The notes below the pieces were generated by a model. It searched no databases, was not told where the DNA came from, and saw only the letters and a program-made list of their open reading frames with translations. The position numbers were made by a program, and so were the translations under genes. Source: Planococcus glaciei (lineage in GTDB: Bacteria; Bacillota; Bacilli; Bacillales_A; Planococcaceae). From it: 64,000 bases of DNA. The first letter of the stretch is position 1. The number at the start of each line of letters is the position of its first letter. The stretch lies in the NCBI RefSeq assembly GCF_900099655.1, contig NZ_FNDC01000002.1:248001-312000 (forward strand), given 5' to 3'. This document shows positions 52,869-60,193 of the stretch, piece after piece.

Positions 52869-53903
52869 ATGATGAAATCACGCTCTCCGATCAATCAAAA
52901 AAACAAAAAAACCTATATAAAGTGGGCATCAGTCGCGGCAGCAGCTTTAATCGTGTTAGTTGCAGTATTCTGGCTCTATAATCAGGAAAAAAACACCGAT
53001 CCGGTGAATAGCGCAACAGCTCCTTCCCAAAGCCAGCAAGCGGCGACTTCGGAAGAAAAACCGGAAGAGAAAGCTGCCGAAGAACAGGCAGCGAAAGAGA
53101 AAGCGGCGGAAGAACAAGCGGCGAAAGAGAAGGCTGCGGATGAACAAGCGGCAAAAGAGAAAGCGGCAGAAGAACAGGCAGCGAAAGAGAAAGCTGCAGA
53201 AGAACAAGCGGCAAAAGAACAAGCAGCGAAAGAGGCAGCAGATAAGAAAGCCGCCGAAGAACAGGCAGCGAAAGAGGCAGCGGAAAAGAAAGCGGCTGAA
53301 GAAAAAGCTGCAGAACAGAAGCCGGCTTCTGGCAACAAGCTGGATGCCACCCAATATCCGGAAGATTTGGCGCTGCCTTCAAAGCCTACGATTATATCCG
53401 GTGTTTTATTGGCCAACAAGCAGCATCCGTTGCCTGCGACTTATGCACCCGGTGAAGTGAAAGAGGCAAGAAGTGCATTTGAATCCATGCGGGCGGATGC
53501 ATTAAAGGCAGGCATCGATTTAACGGCTTTCAGCACATACCGTGATTTTGGCCGCCAAAAAGAACTGTATGCAGGTTATGTAGCAAAAGACGGACAGCAA
53601 GCTGCTGACCGTTACAGTGCGCGGCCGGGCTATTCTGAGCATCAAACGGGACTCGCTTTCGATATCGGCGAATCCGGGCAGGAACAGCATTGGGCTTCGT
53701 CTTCGTTTGGCGATACCAAAGGCGGGGAATGGCTGAAGGACAATGCGCATAATTACGGATTCATCCTCCGTTATCCAAAAGGCGCAGAAAAAATTACAGG
53801 CTATATGCACGAATCCTGGCATTACCGTTATGTTGGAAAAAAAGTGGCCGCTGATATTCAGTCCAAGGGAATCACCTTGGAAGAGTATTTGGGGGTACAT
53901 TAA
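52869..53903 (+). CDS. D-Ala-D-Ala carboxypeptidase, VanY type, with Ala/Lys/Glu repeat linker
   Basis: A 344-residue membrane-anchored peptidase. Helix at about 18-37, repeat linker at 67-150 built of EEQAAKEKAA-type units, catalytic M15 domain at about 170-344. Zn and active-site motifs are SEHQTGLAFD (256-265; H258, D265) and HESWHYRY (late Glu and His). It trims peptidoglycan stem peptides outside the cell; the linker probably spans the wall. ATG ATG start with AAGAAGG; the second ATG is better spaced. Confidence 0.88.
   Translation: MMKSRSPINQKNKKTYIKWASVAAAALIVLVAVFWLYNQEKNTDPVNSATAPSQSQQAATSEEKPEEKAAEEQAAKEKAAEEQAAKEKAADEQAAKEKAAEEQAAKEKAAEEQAAKEQAAKEAADKKAAEEQAAKEAAEKKAAEEKAAEQKPASGNKLDATQYPEDLALPSKPTIISGVLLANKQHPLPATYAPGEVKEARSAFESMRADALKAGIDLTAFSTYRDFGRQKELYAGYVAKDGQQAADRYSARPGYSEHQTGLAFDIGESGQEQHWASSSFGDTKGGEWLKDNAHNYGFILRYPKGAEKITGYMHESWHYRYVGKKVAADIQSKGITLEEYLGVH
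53067..53318 (+). repeat. In-gene tandem repeats encoding the VanY linker
   Basis: About eight imperfect repeats of roughly 30 bp, with the theme GCGGAAGAACAAGCGGCGAA. They keep the reading frame and may vary in number between strains. Confidence 0.85.
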
Positions 53904-53905
53904 AA

Positions 53906-53931
53906 AGATCGTCTCCCCCGGGAGACGATCT
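53906..53931. terminator. Left copy of a duplicated terminator palindrome
   Basis: AGATCGTCTCC-CCCG-GGAGACGATCT, preceded by AAAAA but not followed by a T run. It is 2 nt after the VanY-type stop codon. The right copy is at 54378. Confidence 0.85.
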
Positions 53932-53976
53932 CAGACTGTAGACAAAGTATAACTTAAATGAATAGAAATGCATAAA

Positions 53977-54097
53977 ACCAACCGGATCGGCCACTTCGCT
54001 TTCCGTGGGCTCAGCTTCAGCCTCCTCGCCGCTTCGCACCTGCGGGGTCTTCAGCTTTCGCTGTCCCACAGGAGTCTCCGTGGCCGGACCGGTTGGT
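53977..54097. repeat. 121-bp palindromic repeat element
   Basis: Arms of 18 bp (53977-53994 and 54080-54097) beginning ACCAACCGG pair with two mismatches. The inside carries GTGGG/CCCAC and the GC-rich CAGCTTCAGCCTCCTCGCC. I recall similar sequences in many Bacillales intergenic regions. Confidence 0.7.
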
Positions 54098-54193
54098 GTA
54101 TCTCTCTTTGATTTGAAAGTGAACGGTGATCGGATCGAACCAACTATCTAGTAAAAAAAGAAAAGCGACACCTTTGAGTAACCGCCACTCTGA

Positions 54194-54316
54194 GGATCCG
54201 CAGTGAAAGCCGGCGACTCCTGCGGGATAGCGAAGTGCCGAAATCCACTCGGGACGCAAGTTCCGAGTTAGTTCGGCGCAAGCCCGCGGAACGCGTCCGG
54301 CTGTAACGGAGGATCC
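54194..54316. repeat. Second palindromic repeat element
   Basis: Imperfect arms GGATCC-N4-TNANAGCCGG at 54194-54213 and 54297-54316 (reverse complement). The inside has CTCGG/CCGAG and a CGACTCCTGCGGGATAGCG stretch typical of dispersed Bacillales repeats. Confidence 0.6.
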
Positions 54317-54377
54317 GGTATTCCCTGTTGGATGTTAATTCATTTCTCATGCGTAAAATTCTTTTGTCCACAAGCTC

Positions 54378-54410
54378 AGATCGTCTCCTCCGGGAGACGA
54401 TCTTTTTTTA
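54378..54410. terminator. Right copy of the duplicated terminator
   Basis: AGATCGTCTCC-TCCG-GGAGACGATCT (54378-54403), followed by a T run (54403-54409). It differs from the left copy by one loop base. It can serve cls from the opposite side. Confidence 0.88.
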
Positions 54411-54414
54411 TGGG

Positions 54415-55869
54415 TTAGAGAATCGGCGACAGCAGTCGGGCAATCGATTCTTTTGTTTTGATCATTCGGGTTCGCGCATAGTACAGACCAAGTGTCAGCT
54501 CTTCCGAAAGCTCCATGTCCTGATAAAACAAATCAGCAAGTTCACTGGAAACCTTATGGTCATAAATAAAAGCATTCACTTCAAAATTCAGCTTAAAGCT
54601 GCGCACATCAATGTTGGCCGTGCCGACCGTCGAAACTTTGTCATCCACCACAATCATTTTCGTGTGAAGAAAACCATTGTCGTAGATAAATACACGGGCA
54701 CCCGCCCGCAGCATTTGGCCGGCATACGAATAAGTTGCCCAGTAGACGAAAGGATGATCCGGTTTGTTCGGAATCATGATGCGCACATCGATTCCCGACA
54801 ATGCCGCAATCCGCACTGCGTCATAAAAGCTGGGATCCGGGATAAAGTAGGGCGTCTGGATATAGATGTATTCCTCCGCCATATTAATCATTTTTATATA
54901 GCCGTCTTTTATCTGTTCCCACTCTTCGTCAGGCCCGCTTGAAACGATTTGCATAGCCGTATCTCCTTTTTTAGGGAGTGCCGGAAAGAAGGCTTCGTCG
55001 TATTCAATGTCATTTCTTGCCGATGCCTGGTTCCAGTCCAGGATGAAGCGCGTTTGCAGCGGGTGCAAGGCACTTCCTTCCAAGCGCAGATGCGTGTCCC
55101 GCCAGTAACCGAATTTCCGGCTGAGGCCCAAGTATTCGTCTCCAACATTGAAGCCGCCGATATAGCCCACCCGGCCATCAATGACGACAATTTTCCGGTG
55201 GTTCCGGTAGTTCAGGCGTGGGTTGATGATAGGCAAAATAGAAGGGAAAAAAGTTTCCACTTCTCCGCCTGCGCGGATAAATTCTTTGAAATGTCTTTTG
55301 CTGATTCGGCGGGAACCCATATCATCGTACAACAAGCGCACTTTAACGCCTTCTTTCGCTTTGGCGGTCAAAGCATCCATAATCCGATTGCCAAGCTGGT
55401 CCAGCCGGAAAATGTAGTATTGGATATGTATGTGGTGTTTTGCTTGTTCGATATCCTGGACCAACGCATCAAATTTTGCCCGGCCGTCATTGAATACCTG
55501 GACAGCGTTATCCTGTGTCAAGACAGCCCCATTGTTTCTTAAATGCAAATACACCAAGTCTTGATAATTTTGGACTTGGGGATCTTTAAACGGAAATTCG
55601 TTGTCATGAAGGTCGTTCATCTGGTGGGCGATTAAATTTTCAATTCCGACACGTTCCCGGCCTTCCCATTTGAAGAGCGTTTTTTTTCGAAGCCGTCTTC
55701 CTAACAGCAGATAGATAAAGAATCCGAAAATGGGAATGAAAAATAAGACCAGAATCCAGGCCCAAGTAGAAGTCGCGTCCCGGCGCTCGAGAAAAACAAG
55801 CGCTGCGGCGAGAAAAATATTAAGTATAAGCGTTGCAGCAGTGAGGATACTTAAGATTGATGCGGTCAT
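54415..55869 (-). CDS. cls: Cardiolipin synthase
   Basis: A 484-residue membrane enzyme that joins phosphatidylglycerol units. Two N-terminal helices (about 5-60) precede two phospholipase D modules with HRKIVVIDGRVGYIGG and HTKMIVVDDKVSTVGTANID. Each module has the HxK-x4-D signature. TGAGGGA precedes the ATG. Convergent with the VanY gene across the insertion. Cardiolipin supports salt tolerance in many Firmicutes. Confidence 0.93.
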   Translation of the reverse strand: MTASILSILTAATLILNIFLAAALVFLERRDATSTWAWILVLFFIPIFGFFIYLLLGRRLRKKTLFKWEGRERVGIENLIAHQMNDLHDNEFPFKDPQVQNYQDLVYLHLRNNGAVLTQDNAVQVFNDGRAKFDALVQDIEQAKHHIHIQYYIFRLDQLGNRIMDALTAKAKEGVKVRLLYDDMGSRRISKRHFKEFIRAGGEVETFFPSILPIINPRLNYRNHRKIVVIDGRVGYIGGFNVGDEYLGLSRKFGYWRDTHLRLEGSALHPLQTRFILDWNQASARNDIEYDEAFFPALPKKGDTAMQIVSSGPDEEWEQIKDGYIKMINMAEEYIYIQTPYFIPDPSFYDAVRIAALSGIDVRIMIPNKPDHPFVYWATYSYAGQMLRAGARVFIYDNGFLHTKMIVVDDKVSTVGTANIDVRSFKLNFEVNAFIYDHKVSSELADLFYQDMELSEELTLGLYYARTRMIKTKESIARLLSPIL

Positions 55870-55984
55870 GTTTTTCCCTCATTCGTTTAAAAGATCTGTA
55901 TAACCAGTATAGACTATTTGGCCGAAAGGAAGAAGGAAAGAGAGCGTTCCATTAAGTGAATACAACTTAAAAATATGGAAAATA

Positions 55985-56012
55985 AAAACATTCAACAATG
56001 AGTTGAATGTTT
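55985..56012 (-). terminator. Terminator of the YisP-like gene
   Basis: AACATTCAAC-TCATT-GTTGAATGTT followed by TTTAT on the minus strand. Confidence 0.75.
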
Positions 56013-56019
56013 TCCCAGC

Positions 56020-56850
56020 TTAATCGATTTTTTCTTCTTGTTTCAACTGCTCGACAATGCCTTCGACTTCTTTGCGGGTGATTTTTTCCTTGCCGGATTT
56101 CAACGCTTTTAATGTGCTATGGGCAAGTGCAAGCGGAACTTTGCAGAACATCAAAATACGTTTATTTTTAATGGACTTAACATACAAGTCTGCTTGGGCC
56201 AAATTATCATTAGCGTAGTTGAACATGTCATCACGGTTCCAGCCGTCCGGCACAAACGTAACACCGCGTTCAAGATCTTCATCGTAGTTGCGAAGCATAT
56301 TGACCGCTTGCAATCCACGTCCAAAAGCAATGGCGAGGTCCGGATCGGTTTCCGTGCCGTCATGCCATTTCCACAAATCGGACAGCATCGTACCGACAAG
56401 CCCGGCGACGTAATAAGTGTAGTCATCCAGCTCTTCTTTTGTGGTAATGACCCATTTTTTCTCTACCCACTTGGCCATTCCGCCGGCCATGATAGCGGTA
56501 GATTCGTTGACTTTGCCGACAATCTCCTCAGGGCAAACGCTGATCCAGTCAGCAAGGCGCTGAGTTACAGGAGGCAGAATATGTACATATGGACGGATTA
56601 GTTCCTGATAACGATCACGGTCGAAGTCAGTTTGAAGCATTTCACTGATAGCCAGCAGCAAATGCCGTTTGATGTCGTCATCCATTTCGGGATGGTCTTC
56701 AATTTCGTCGATTGCGCGCATACAAAGATATGCAGAAGCAACGGTCTTTTTCAATGTCGGTTCTAAAAAATTGATTGGGATGAAAAAAGTCCGGCTCGTT
56801 TCTTTCAACATGACCATGGACTCTTTTTGCAAATTCGCGACTTTACTCAT
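56020..56850 (-). CDS. Squalene/phytoene synthase-like protein (YisP type)
   Basis: A 276-residue all-helical trans-prenyltransferase-like protein. First Asp-rich motif is DEIED (48-52). The second is NYDED (188-192), whose first Asp is Asn, followed by LERG. In phytoene/squalene synthases both motifs bind Mg and diphosphate. B. subtilis YisP has a similar second motif as I recall and makes farnesol from FPP rather than C30 products. It may thus be a farnesyl diphosphatase; a true C30 carotenoid role is not excluded. AGGAGG precedes the ATG. Confidence 0.82.
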   Translation of the reverse strand: MSKVANLQKESMVMLKETSRTFFIPINFLEPTLKKTVASAYLCMRAIDEIEDHPEMDDDIKRHLLLAISEMLQTDFDRDRYQELIRPYVHILPPVTQRLADWISVCPEEIVGKVNESTAIMAGGMAKWVEKKWVITTKEELDDYTYYVAGLVGTMLSDLWKWHDGTETDPDLAIAFGRGLQAVNMLRNYDEDLERGVTFVPDGWNRDDMFNYANDNLAQADLYVKSIKNKRILMFCKVPLALAHSTLKALKSGKEKITRKEVEGIVEQLKQEEKID

Positions 56851-57004
56851 CTCAATTCCTCCTGTTCGTAGGCAAGATATAAGCTATGTACAGATAGTGT
56901 GATATAGCGGCACTGCTTTGAATCACGAAACTGCCTTTCTACTAAATATAAACCAAATAGCTAAAAAAACAAATATTTACTCGGAATCACAAAGGCCGGA
57001 ATAC

Positions 57005-57047
57005 GTAAAAAACCTTTTCCAGCCGTCGTCGAGGGCTGGAAAAGGTT
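57005..57047 (-). terminator. Terminator of the sucrose operon
   Basis: AACCTTTTCCAGCC and its complement, with TTTTTT on the minus strand; it begins within the last codons of the phosphatase gene. Confidence 0.85.
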
Positions 57048-57765
57048 ATTCGGAATGAAAGTGTGTCCATGCCTCATGTATGCCTCCGGCAAAGCCTTTT
57101 TTCGCCCGGAAAATACGGGGATGCTCATCACTTTCCAATAGTTCAGGCTGGGCATTGCCCACAATGACGGAAGGGAAGCCGAGCGTCAGCATTTCCAGAT
57201 CATTGCCCGAATCACCTGCAACAAGCAGTTTGGCATCTTCCACTTTGTATTTATCCAGAAGGTATTGAAGGGCGCGGCCTTTGCCGCTTTCCTCAGGTAC
57301 AATGTCCACGTCTTTGCCGCCGCTGAAAATCAATTTATGCGGTATGCCCGACGAAGCCAGCTTGTTCCTGAACTCTTCAACAGGCTTTTCATCTGCAACA
57401 TAGTATGAACAGCGGTTTTCCAGAAACATCGGCTGCTTGGTAAGGCCGGGAACGGTCGCAGCAATGGCGTGAATTTCATCCGGCATCCAATTAGCCTTGA
57501 TCCGTTTTTGCCATTCCAGGTCTTTGTCGAATGAGTTGCCGATATAAATGCTTGAGCCGACATCGGTAACCAAGATATCCGGAACCGGAAGATTTTCTTC
57601 TTTGATCAGCGACAAGGCGGAATCAAAGTACCGGCCGGTGATGTAAATCAACGAAACGTCGTAAACCTGTTCTTCGTAAAACTCCAGCAATTGCTGAAGG
57701 CCGTCTGGATCACCCACCAGTGTTCCATCCAGGTCGGTTGCCAGTATATGTTTTGTTTTTTGCAC
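57046..57765 (-). CDS. Sucrose-phosphate phosphatase-like HAD hydrolase
   Basis: A 239-residue HAD-IIB protein. Motif I is ATDLDGTLVGD (about 9-19, nucleophile D11), motif II ITGR (about 42), Lys in the FSGGKDVDIVPEESGKG region, and motif IV GDSGNDLEML. The segments match cyanobacterial sucrose-phosphate phosphatase closely, including SGKDVDL-like and NAQPELL. It removes phosphate from sucrose-6-phosphate. GTG start with GAGGTGAT, located inside the glycosyltransferase gene, overlapping it by 56 nt. Confidence 0.85.
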   Translation of the reverse strand: MQKTKHILATDLDGTLVGDPDGLQQLLEFYEEQVYDVSLIYITGRYFDSALSLIKEENLPVPDILVTDVGSSIYIGNSFDKDLEWQKRIKANWMPDEIHAIAATVPGLTKQPMFLENRCSYYVADEKPVEEFRNKLASSGIPHKLIFSGGKDVDIVPEESGKGRALQYLLDKYKVEDAKLLVAGDSGNDLEMLTLGFPSVIVGNAQPELLESDEHPRIFRAKKGFAGGIHEAWTHFHSE

Positions 57766-58981
57766 TTGTAATCACCTCATACATTGAATTGACACGATTT
57801 GAAATAGATGTCCAGTCAAAATCACGGTTAGCAATACGCACTGCCTGGCGGCTTAAGCGTTCAACCAACAATGTGTTTTTTGACAATACTTCCATTGCAA
57901 TAGCCAAATCTATTTCGTTTTTCGGATCAACCAAAAGTCCGGTGATGCCATTTTGCACAACATTCTTCAATCCGCCGACATCTGAAGCGATCACTGGGCT
58001 TCCGCAAGCTTGCGCTTCAGCCGCCACCATGCCGAACGATTCGTAATAACTTGGCACAATGGTTGCAGTCGCAATATTAAACAACAGTGAAAGCTGCTCT
58101 TGCGATTGCGGCCCTAAAAATTCCACGTGCTCTTCGATTCCTTTGACGGCATTGCGCAATTTTTCATCAAGCGGCAAACGCGTTTCCGGATCAATGGCGT
58201 CTTCTTCGCCGCCGGCAATCAGGAGCCGTGGTCTTAAACTTTCATCACCTTTTTGGATGAGCAATTGGAATGCTTCCAGCAAAGTGAAGATGCCTTTTGT
58301 TTCTTCCAATCTGCCGGCAAAAACAAAGAGGGGGGCGTCATGGCCGGCCTTTTTTCTAAGATGTGTACGGATTCCACGCACTTTGAATGCTTGGTCAACT
58401 CCAATGGGGATGACTTTTATAGGAGAAGGCGAGTTGACATTATGTTGAATCAACTGTTTTTCATTGTTGGTTGTTGCCAGCACTTCATCTGCAGCCTGTA
58501 AAATCGCTCTTTCGGCTTTTATGCGGCGGGCGTCTCGGATTCCTGTCGCTTTTGCTTTTGCCCAGCCCAATGAATGGGAAGTATGGACAAGCGGAAGCCC
58601 GAATTCTTCTTTTAACCGTTTTCCGATCAAGCCGGACAGCCAGTAATGCGTGTGAACGAGATCATATGAAGAAAGCAGCAGCGTGCTTTTCATTTCTTTA
58701 TAAAATGCCGGAAGCATTGTATACATTTCATCTTTTGATACGAAACCTTTATGCCCTGCTTCAATGCGGATTACGCGGCAGGCAGTCCCGAATTTTTCTA
58801 TTTGCGGTGCTGAAGCGTCGCACCAATGTGTGACGACATCTATTTGCCAGCCATTTTTTTCAAGGGCAAGAGCTAATTGTTTTACGTAGTTATTTTGGCC
58901 ACCGGCTTGCTTGCCGCCTAATTTTGCCAGCGGATCTCCGTGGTCAGAAACAAATAGCGCCTTTTTCGTCATCGTGCTCAT
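57710..58981 (-). CDS. Sucrose-phosphate synthase-like glycosyltransferase (GT4)
   Basis: A 423-residue two-domain GT-B enzyme. N-terminal GGKQAGGQNNYVKQLALAL (about 22-40) and HTHYWLSGLIG (about 109-119) plus HTSHSLGWAKAK match sucrose-phosphate synthases. The C-terminal EX7E-type motif is ESFGMVAAEAQACGSP. It would join UDP- or ADP-glucose to fructose-6-phosphate. The phosphatase next door supports this substrate. I chose ATG 58981 with AGGA 6 nt upstream; ATG 58972 is possible. A SigB-like promoter lies upstream. Confidence 0.82.
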   Translation of the reverse strand: MSTMTKKALFVSDHGDPLAKLGGKQAGGQNNYVKQLALALEKNGWQIDVVTHWCDASAPQIEKFGTACRVIRIEAGHKGFVSKDEMYTMLPAFYKEMKSTLLLSSYDLVHTHYWLSGLIGKRLKEEFGLPLVHTSHSLGWAKAKATGIRDARRIKAERAILQAADEVLATTNNEKQLIQHNVNSPSPIKVIPIGVDQAFKVRGIRTHLRKKAGHDAPLFVFAGRLEETKGIFTLLEAFQLLIQKGDESLRPRLLIAGGEEDAIDPETRLPLDEKLRNAVKGIEEHVEFLGPQSQEQLSLLFNIATATIVPSYYESFGMVAAEAQACGSPVIASDVGGLKNVVQNGITGLLVDPKNEIDLAIAMEVLSKNTLLVERLSRQAVRIANRDFDWTSISNRVNSMYEVITSAKNKTYTGNRPGWNTGG

Positions 58982-59032
58982 CTCCATTCCTAATAGTGCA
59001 GTTTCTAAAGAAAACGAGACTGGACTATTTGT

Positions 59033-59057
59033 ATTCCCTTTTTCGAAATATCTAAAC
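59033..59057 (-). promoter_or_regulatory. SigB-like promoter of the sucrose operon
   Basis: On the minus strand GTTTAG (59057-59052), 13 bp, GGGAAT (59038-59033), about 52 nt before the ATG. Confidence 0.65.
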
Positions 59058-59110
59058 ATTAAATTTTCATTTCTTTTCGTGTCTCTAAGAATTGAGAGGA
59101 AATTGCCGGA

Positions 59111-59142
59111 AAAAGCCCCCTGAAAGCCATGCTTTCAAGGGG
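59111..59142 (-). terminator. Terminator of the MBL gene
   Basis: CCCCTTGAAAGC-ATG-GCTTTCAGGGGG then CTTTTT on the minus strand. Confidence 0.8.
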
Positions 59143-59150
59143 AGTGTCTG

Positions 59151-60005
59151 TTACTGGGCTTTTGGCTGTTCTACAAATTTCCCGTATTTGGGTATAGCAA
59201 CTTCTTGGAAATTATTGGCTAAATTCACTAAGCCTTTTGCAAGAGCTGCACCGCGCATCGGTTTTCCGTGTCCGGTTGCTGCGACTGAAGGCCGAAGTTC
59301 GACAATCTTAACAACAGATTCCCAGGCCGAACGCCAATCAGGCGTTAAATATACCGGCGGGCCGTGCACTTCCCGTTTTTGCGTCAGCACTTTGTAAAGG
59401 GAATCTTGTTTGACAGTGACAAAGGCATCGCCGGCAAGCAATACCCGTCCATGATTCCGGAATAGGGAGACATGGCCTTCGGTGTGTCCGGGTGTATGAA
59501 TCCATTTCCAGCCCGGCATTTCAGGAATCGAACCGTTTGCTGGCAGCTCGTGGAGATGGGCGGAAATATCAATTGCTTTGTACGGGAACTCCCAAGACAT
59601 TTTGGCTACCGTTCCGCCGTCCACTTCGTGGTCCGGTGCCGGGTAGTCGGAAGCTCCTTTTAAGTATGAAAATTCAAGAGGGTGGGCATAGACCGGAACC
59701 CGGTGTTCTTCGAGGATATCAATCAAGCCGCCCACATGGTCAAAATGGCCGTGGGTCAGGATAATGGCTTTTAACCGGTGGTCGGGTCCGAAAAGGTCAG
59801 CGGCTTTAGATAGGATGCGGTGCCCCGAACCTGGCATTCCGGCATCAACCAGTACCCATTCGTTGCTGATTTCAGGATTGCCGATAAAAAAGACGTTTGC
59901 TATTTGGATGGTGTAACAATAAACTCCAGGCACTACTTCCGTACCTGAGCCGTCTCGGATGGACGTGACCGGCAAGATTTTTTCAGTTGATGAACTTCTT
60001 TCCAT
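59151..60005 (-). CDS. MBL-fold metallo-hydrolase
   Basis: A 284-residue metallo-beta-lactamase-fold hydrolase. Metal motif LTHGHFDHVGG (about 99-109), then HTPGHTEGHVS (about 170-180) and the late ATGHGKP (about 245-251) give the usual binuclear site. It resembles glyoxalase II or lactonase-type enzymes; substrate unknown. AAGGAGG precedes the ATG. Single-gene unit. Confidence 0.86.
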   Translation of the reverse strand: MERSSSTEKILPVTSIRDGSGTEVVPGVYCYTIQIANVFFIGNPEISNEWVLVDAGMPGSGHRILSKAADLFGPDHRLKAIILTHGHFDHVGGLIDILEEHRVPVYAHPLEFSYLKGASDYPAPDHEVDGGTVAKMSWEFPYKAIDISAHLHELPANGSIPEMPGWKWIHTPGHTEGHVSLFRNHGRVLLAGDAFVTVKQDSLYKVLTQKREVHGPPVYLTPDWRSAWESVVKIVELRPSVAATGHGKPMRGAALAKGLVNLANNFQEVAIPKYGKFVEQPKAQ

Positions 60006-60105
60006 TCAAATTCCTCCTTCTAGGTTCCCCATACTCATTTCTATATATTGCTTTACCCCAAAACTGGATTTCGAATCACCCGAAGGGGCTTAAAAGGGGA
60101 GCTGT

Positions 60106-60134
60106 TTGAGTAAAGACGGCATCTCCAGTAAAAT
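60106..60134 (+). promoter_or_regulatory. Promoter of the DAO-aminotransferase pair
   Basis: TTGAGT (60106-60111), 17 bp, TAAAAT (60129-60134), 59 nt before the ATG at 60194. Confidence 0.55.
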
Positions 60135-60193
60135 GAATGCATATAGAAACTTGAAATAAAGTGGAATAAAAAAATAGGAACTAGGTGTTGTAC

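Larger units (their letters stand above)
53932..54377. mobile_element. MITE-like 446-bp insertion with terminal inverted repeats
   Basis: Lies exactly between two copies of a 26-bp terminator palindrome. Ends are CAGACTGTAGACAAA (left) and, reverse-complemented, GAGCTTGTGGACAAA (right), 11 of 15 identical. It has no transposase gene. It contains two smaller palindromic elements (53977-54097 and 54194-54316). Palindrome duplication suggests an insertion that targets terminators. Confidence 0.65.

Noticed and set aside
53872-54069. Minus-strand ORF inside the insertion
   Set aside because: It runs through repeat and hairpin sequence and resembles no transposase.
54328-55542. Long plus-strand ORFs opposite cls
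   Set aside because: They are antisense shadows of a well-supported cardiolipin synthase gene.
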